Of a DNA stretch of 5,863 nt, positions 5,625 to 5,863 are shown one piece after another. The stretch's first letter is position 1. Each line of letters opens with the position of its first letter. The position numbers and the translations under genes were made by a program. Under the pieces are notes generated by a model. The model saw nothing but the letters and a program-made list of their open reading frames with translations. It made no database searches and was not told where the DNA came from. This stretch comes from RGIG8700 sp964568815 (GTDB lineage: Bacteria; Bacillota; Clostridia; RGIG6154), in the NCBI GenBank assembly GCA_964568815.1, contig CAZMRY010000084.1, forward strand, positions 1 to 5,863, written 5' to 3'.

Positions 5625-5863
5625 ATGGAAGAAAAAATTGCAATAGTAGGTATTTTTGTTAAAGATATGGACGCAGTTAAAGCAGTAAACTCAGTTCTTC
5701 ACGATTTCAGCGATAAAATAATCGGCAGAATGGGTATACCAAGAACAGATGCAGGAATAAATGTTATTTCCGTAATCATCAACGCCTCAGCAGACGACAT
5801 CAACGCCCTTTCAGGCAAGCTTGGCAAAATAGAAGGCATCAGTTCAAAAACAATGCAAGCTAA
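5625..5863 (+). CDS. TM1266-like putative iron-only hydrogenase system regulator (3' end cut)
   Basis: This small ACT/ferredoxin-like-fold protein family (TM1266 type) is found beside the maturation genes hydE, hydF and hydG of [FeFe]-hydrogenase in many anaerobes, and is annotated as a putative regulator with no proven mechanism. The 79 visible codons cover nearly the whole family length of about 80-85. Seen: a first beta strand (KIAIVGIFV, 4-12), a helix (14-28), the family hallmark IIGRMGIP (32-39), a strand GINVISVIINA (44-54) and ALSGKLGKIEGISSKTM (61-77). The ATG at 5625 is 8 bases after AAGGAG. The TAA at the window end is out of frame: the frame reads GCT then AA, so the next codon is Lys or Asn and the stop lies outside. 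Being first behind its own promoter, it probably leads an operon running off to the right. Confidence 0.9.
   Translation, partial: MEEKIAIVGIFVKDMDAVKAVNSVLHDFSDKIIGRMGIPRTDAGINVISVIINASADDINALSGKLGKIEGISSKTMQA

Overview
This window looks like chromosomal DNA from a low-GC, anaerobic Firmicute of the class Clostridia. The DNA is AT-rich, ribosome binding sites are strong (AGGAG/GGAGG), sigma-A type promoters are near consensus, and the rightmost gene belongs to the small TM1266-like family linked to iron-only hydrogenase. No rRNA, tRNA, CRISPR array, phage gene or transposase was seen. The genus cannot be named from this sequence alone.

Right to left on the minus strand, positions 4456 to 1 hold an arginine (ornithine) biosynthesis operon, argC-argJ-argB-argD, cut by the left window edge inside the last codons of argD. 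One near-perfect promoter (TTGACA-17-TATAAT) sits about 34 nt before argC. ARG-box-like palindromes, candidate ArgR operators, lie over its start point and upstream of it. argC and argJ overlap by 4 bases (ATGA), and argB and argD are 8 bases apart. ArgJ recycles the acetyl group, ArgB phosphorylates N-acetylglutamate, ArgC reduces it to the semialdehyde and ArgD transaminates it to N-acetylornithine, which ArgJ deacetylates. ArgB carries the N-terminal helix and C-terminal signature of arginine-inhibited kinases, so both transcriptional and allosteric control by arginine are likely. ArgC is the short type 2 form.

The odd part of the operon is the 235-base argJ-argB gap. It is almost filled by two 105-base imperfect palindromes in exact head-to-tail tandem (2046-2150 and 2151-2255). 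They are about 73% identical, align without a gap, fold alike with compensating changes, and the second supplies the argJ stop codon. The G-U pairs favour folding of the plus-strand RNA, antisense to the operon.

Positions 5561 to 4501 hold a separate two-gene minus-strand unit: a LOG-family phosphoribohydrolase and a 106-residue protein of unknown function with two hydrophobic segments and a very acidic tail. It ends in a terminator-like hairpin. Its promoter lies back to back with that of the plus-strand TM1266-like gene (5625 to beyond the right edge), the two -35 boxes being only 7 bases apart. Hydrogenase maturation genes would be expected to the right of the window.
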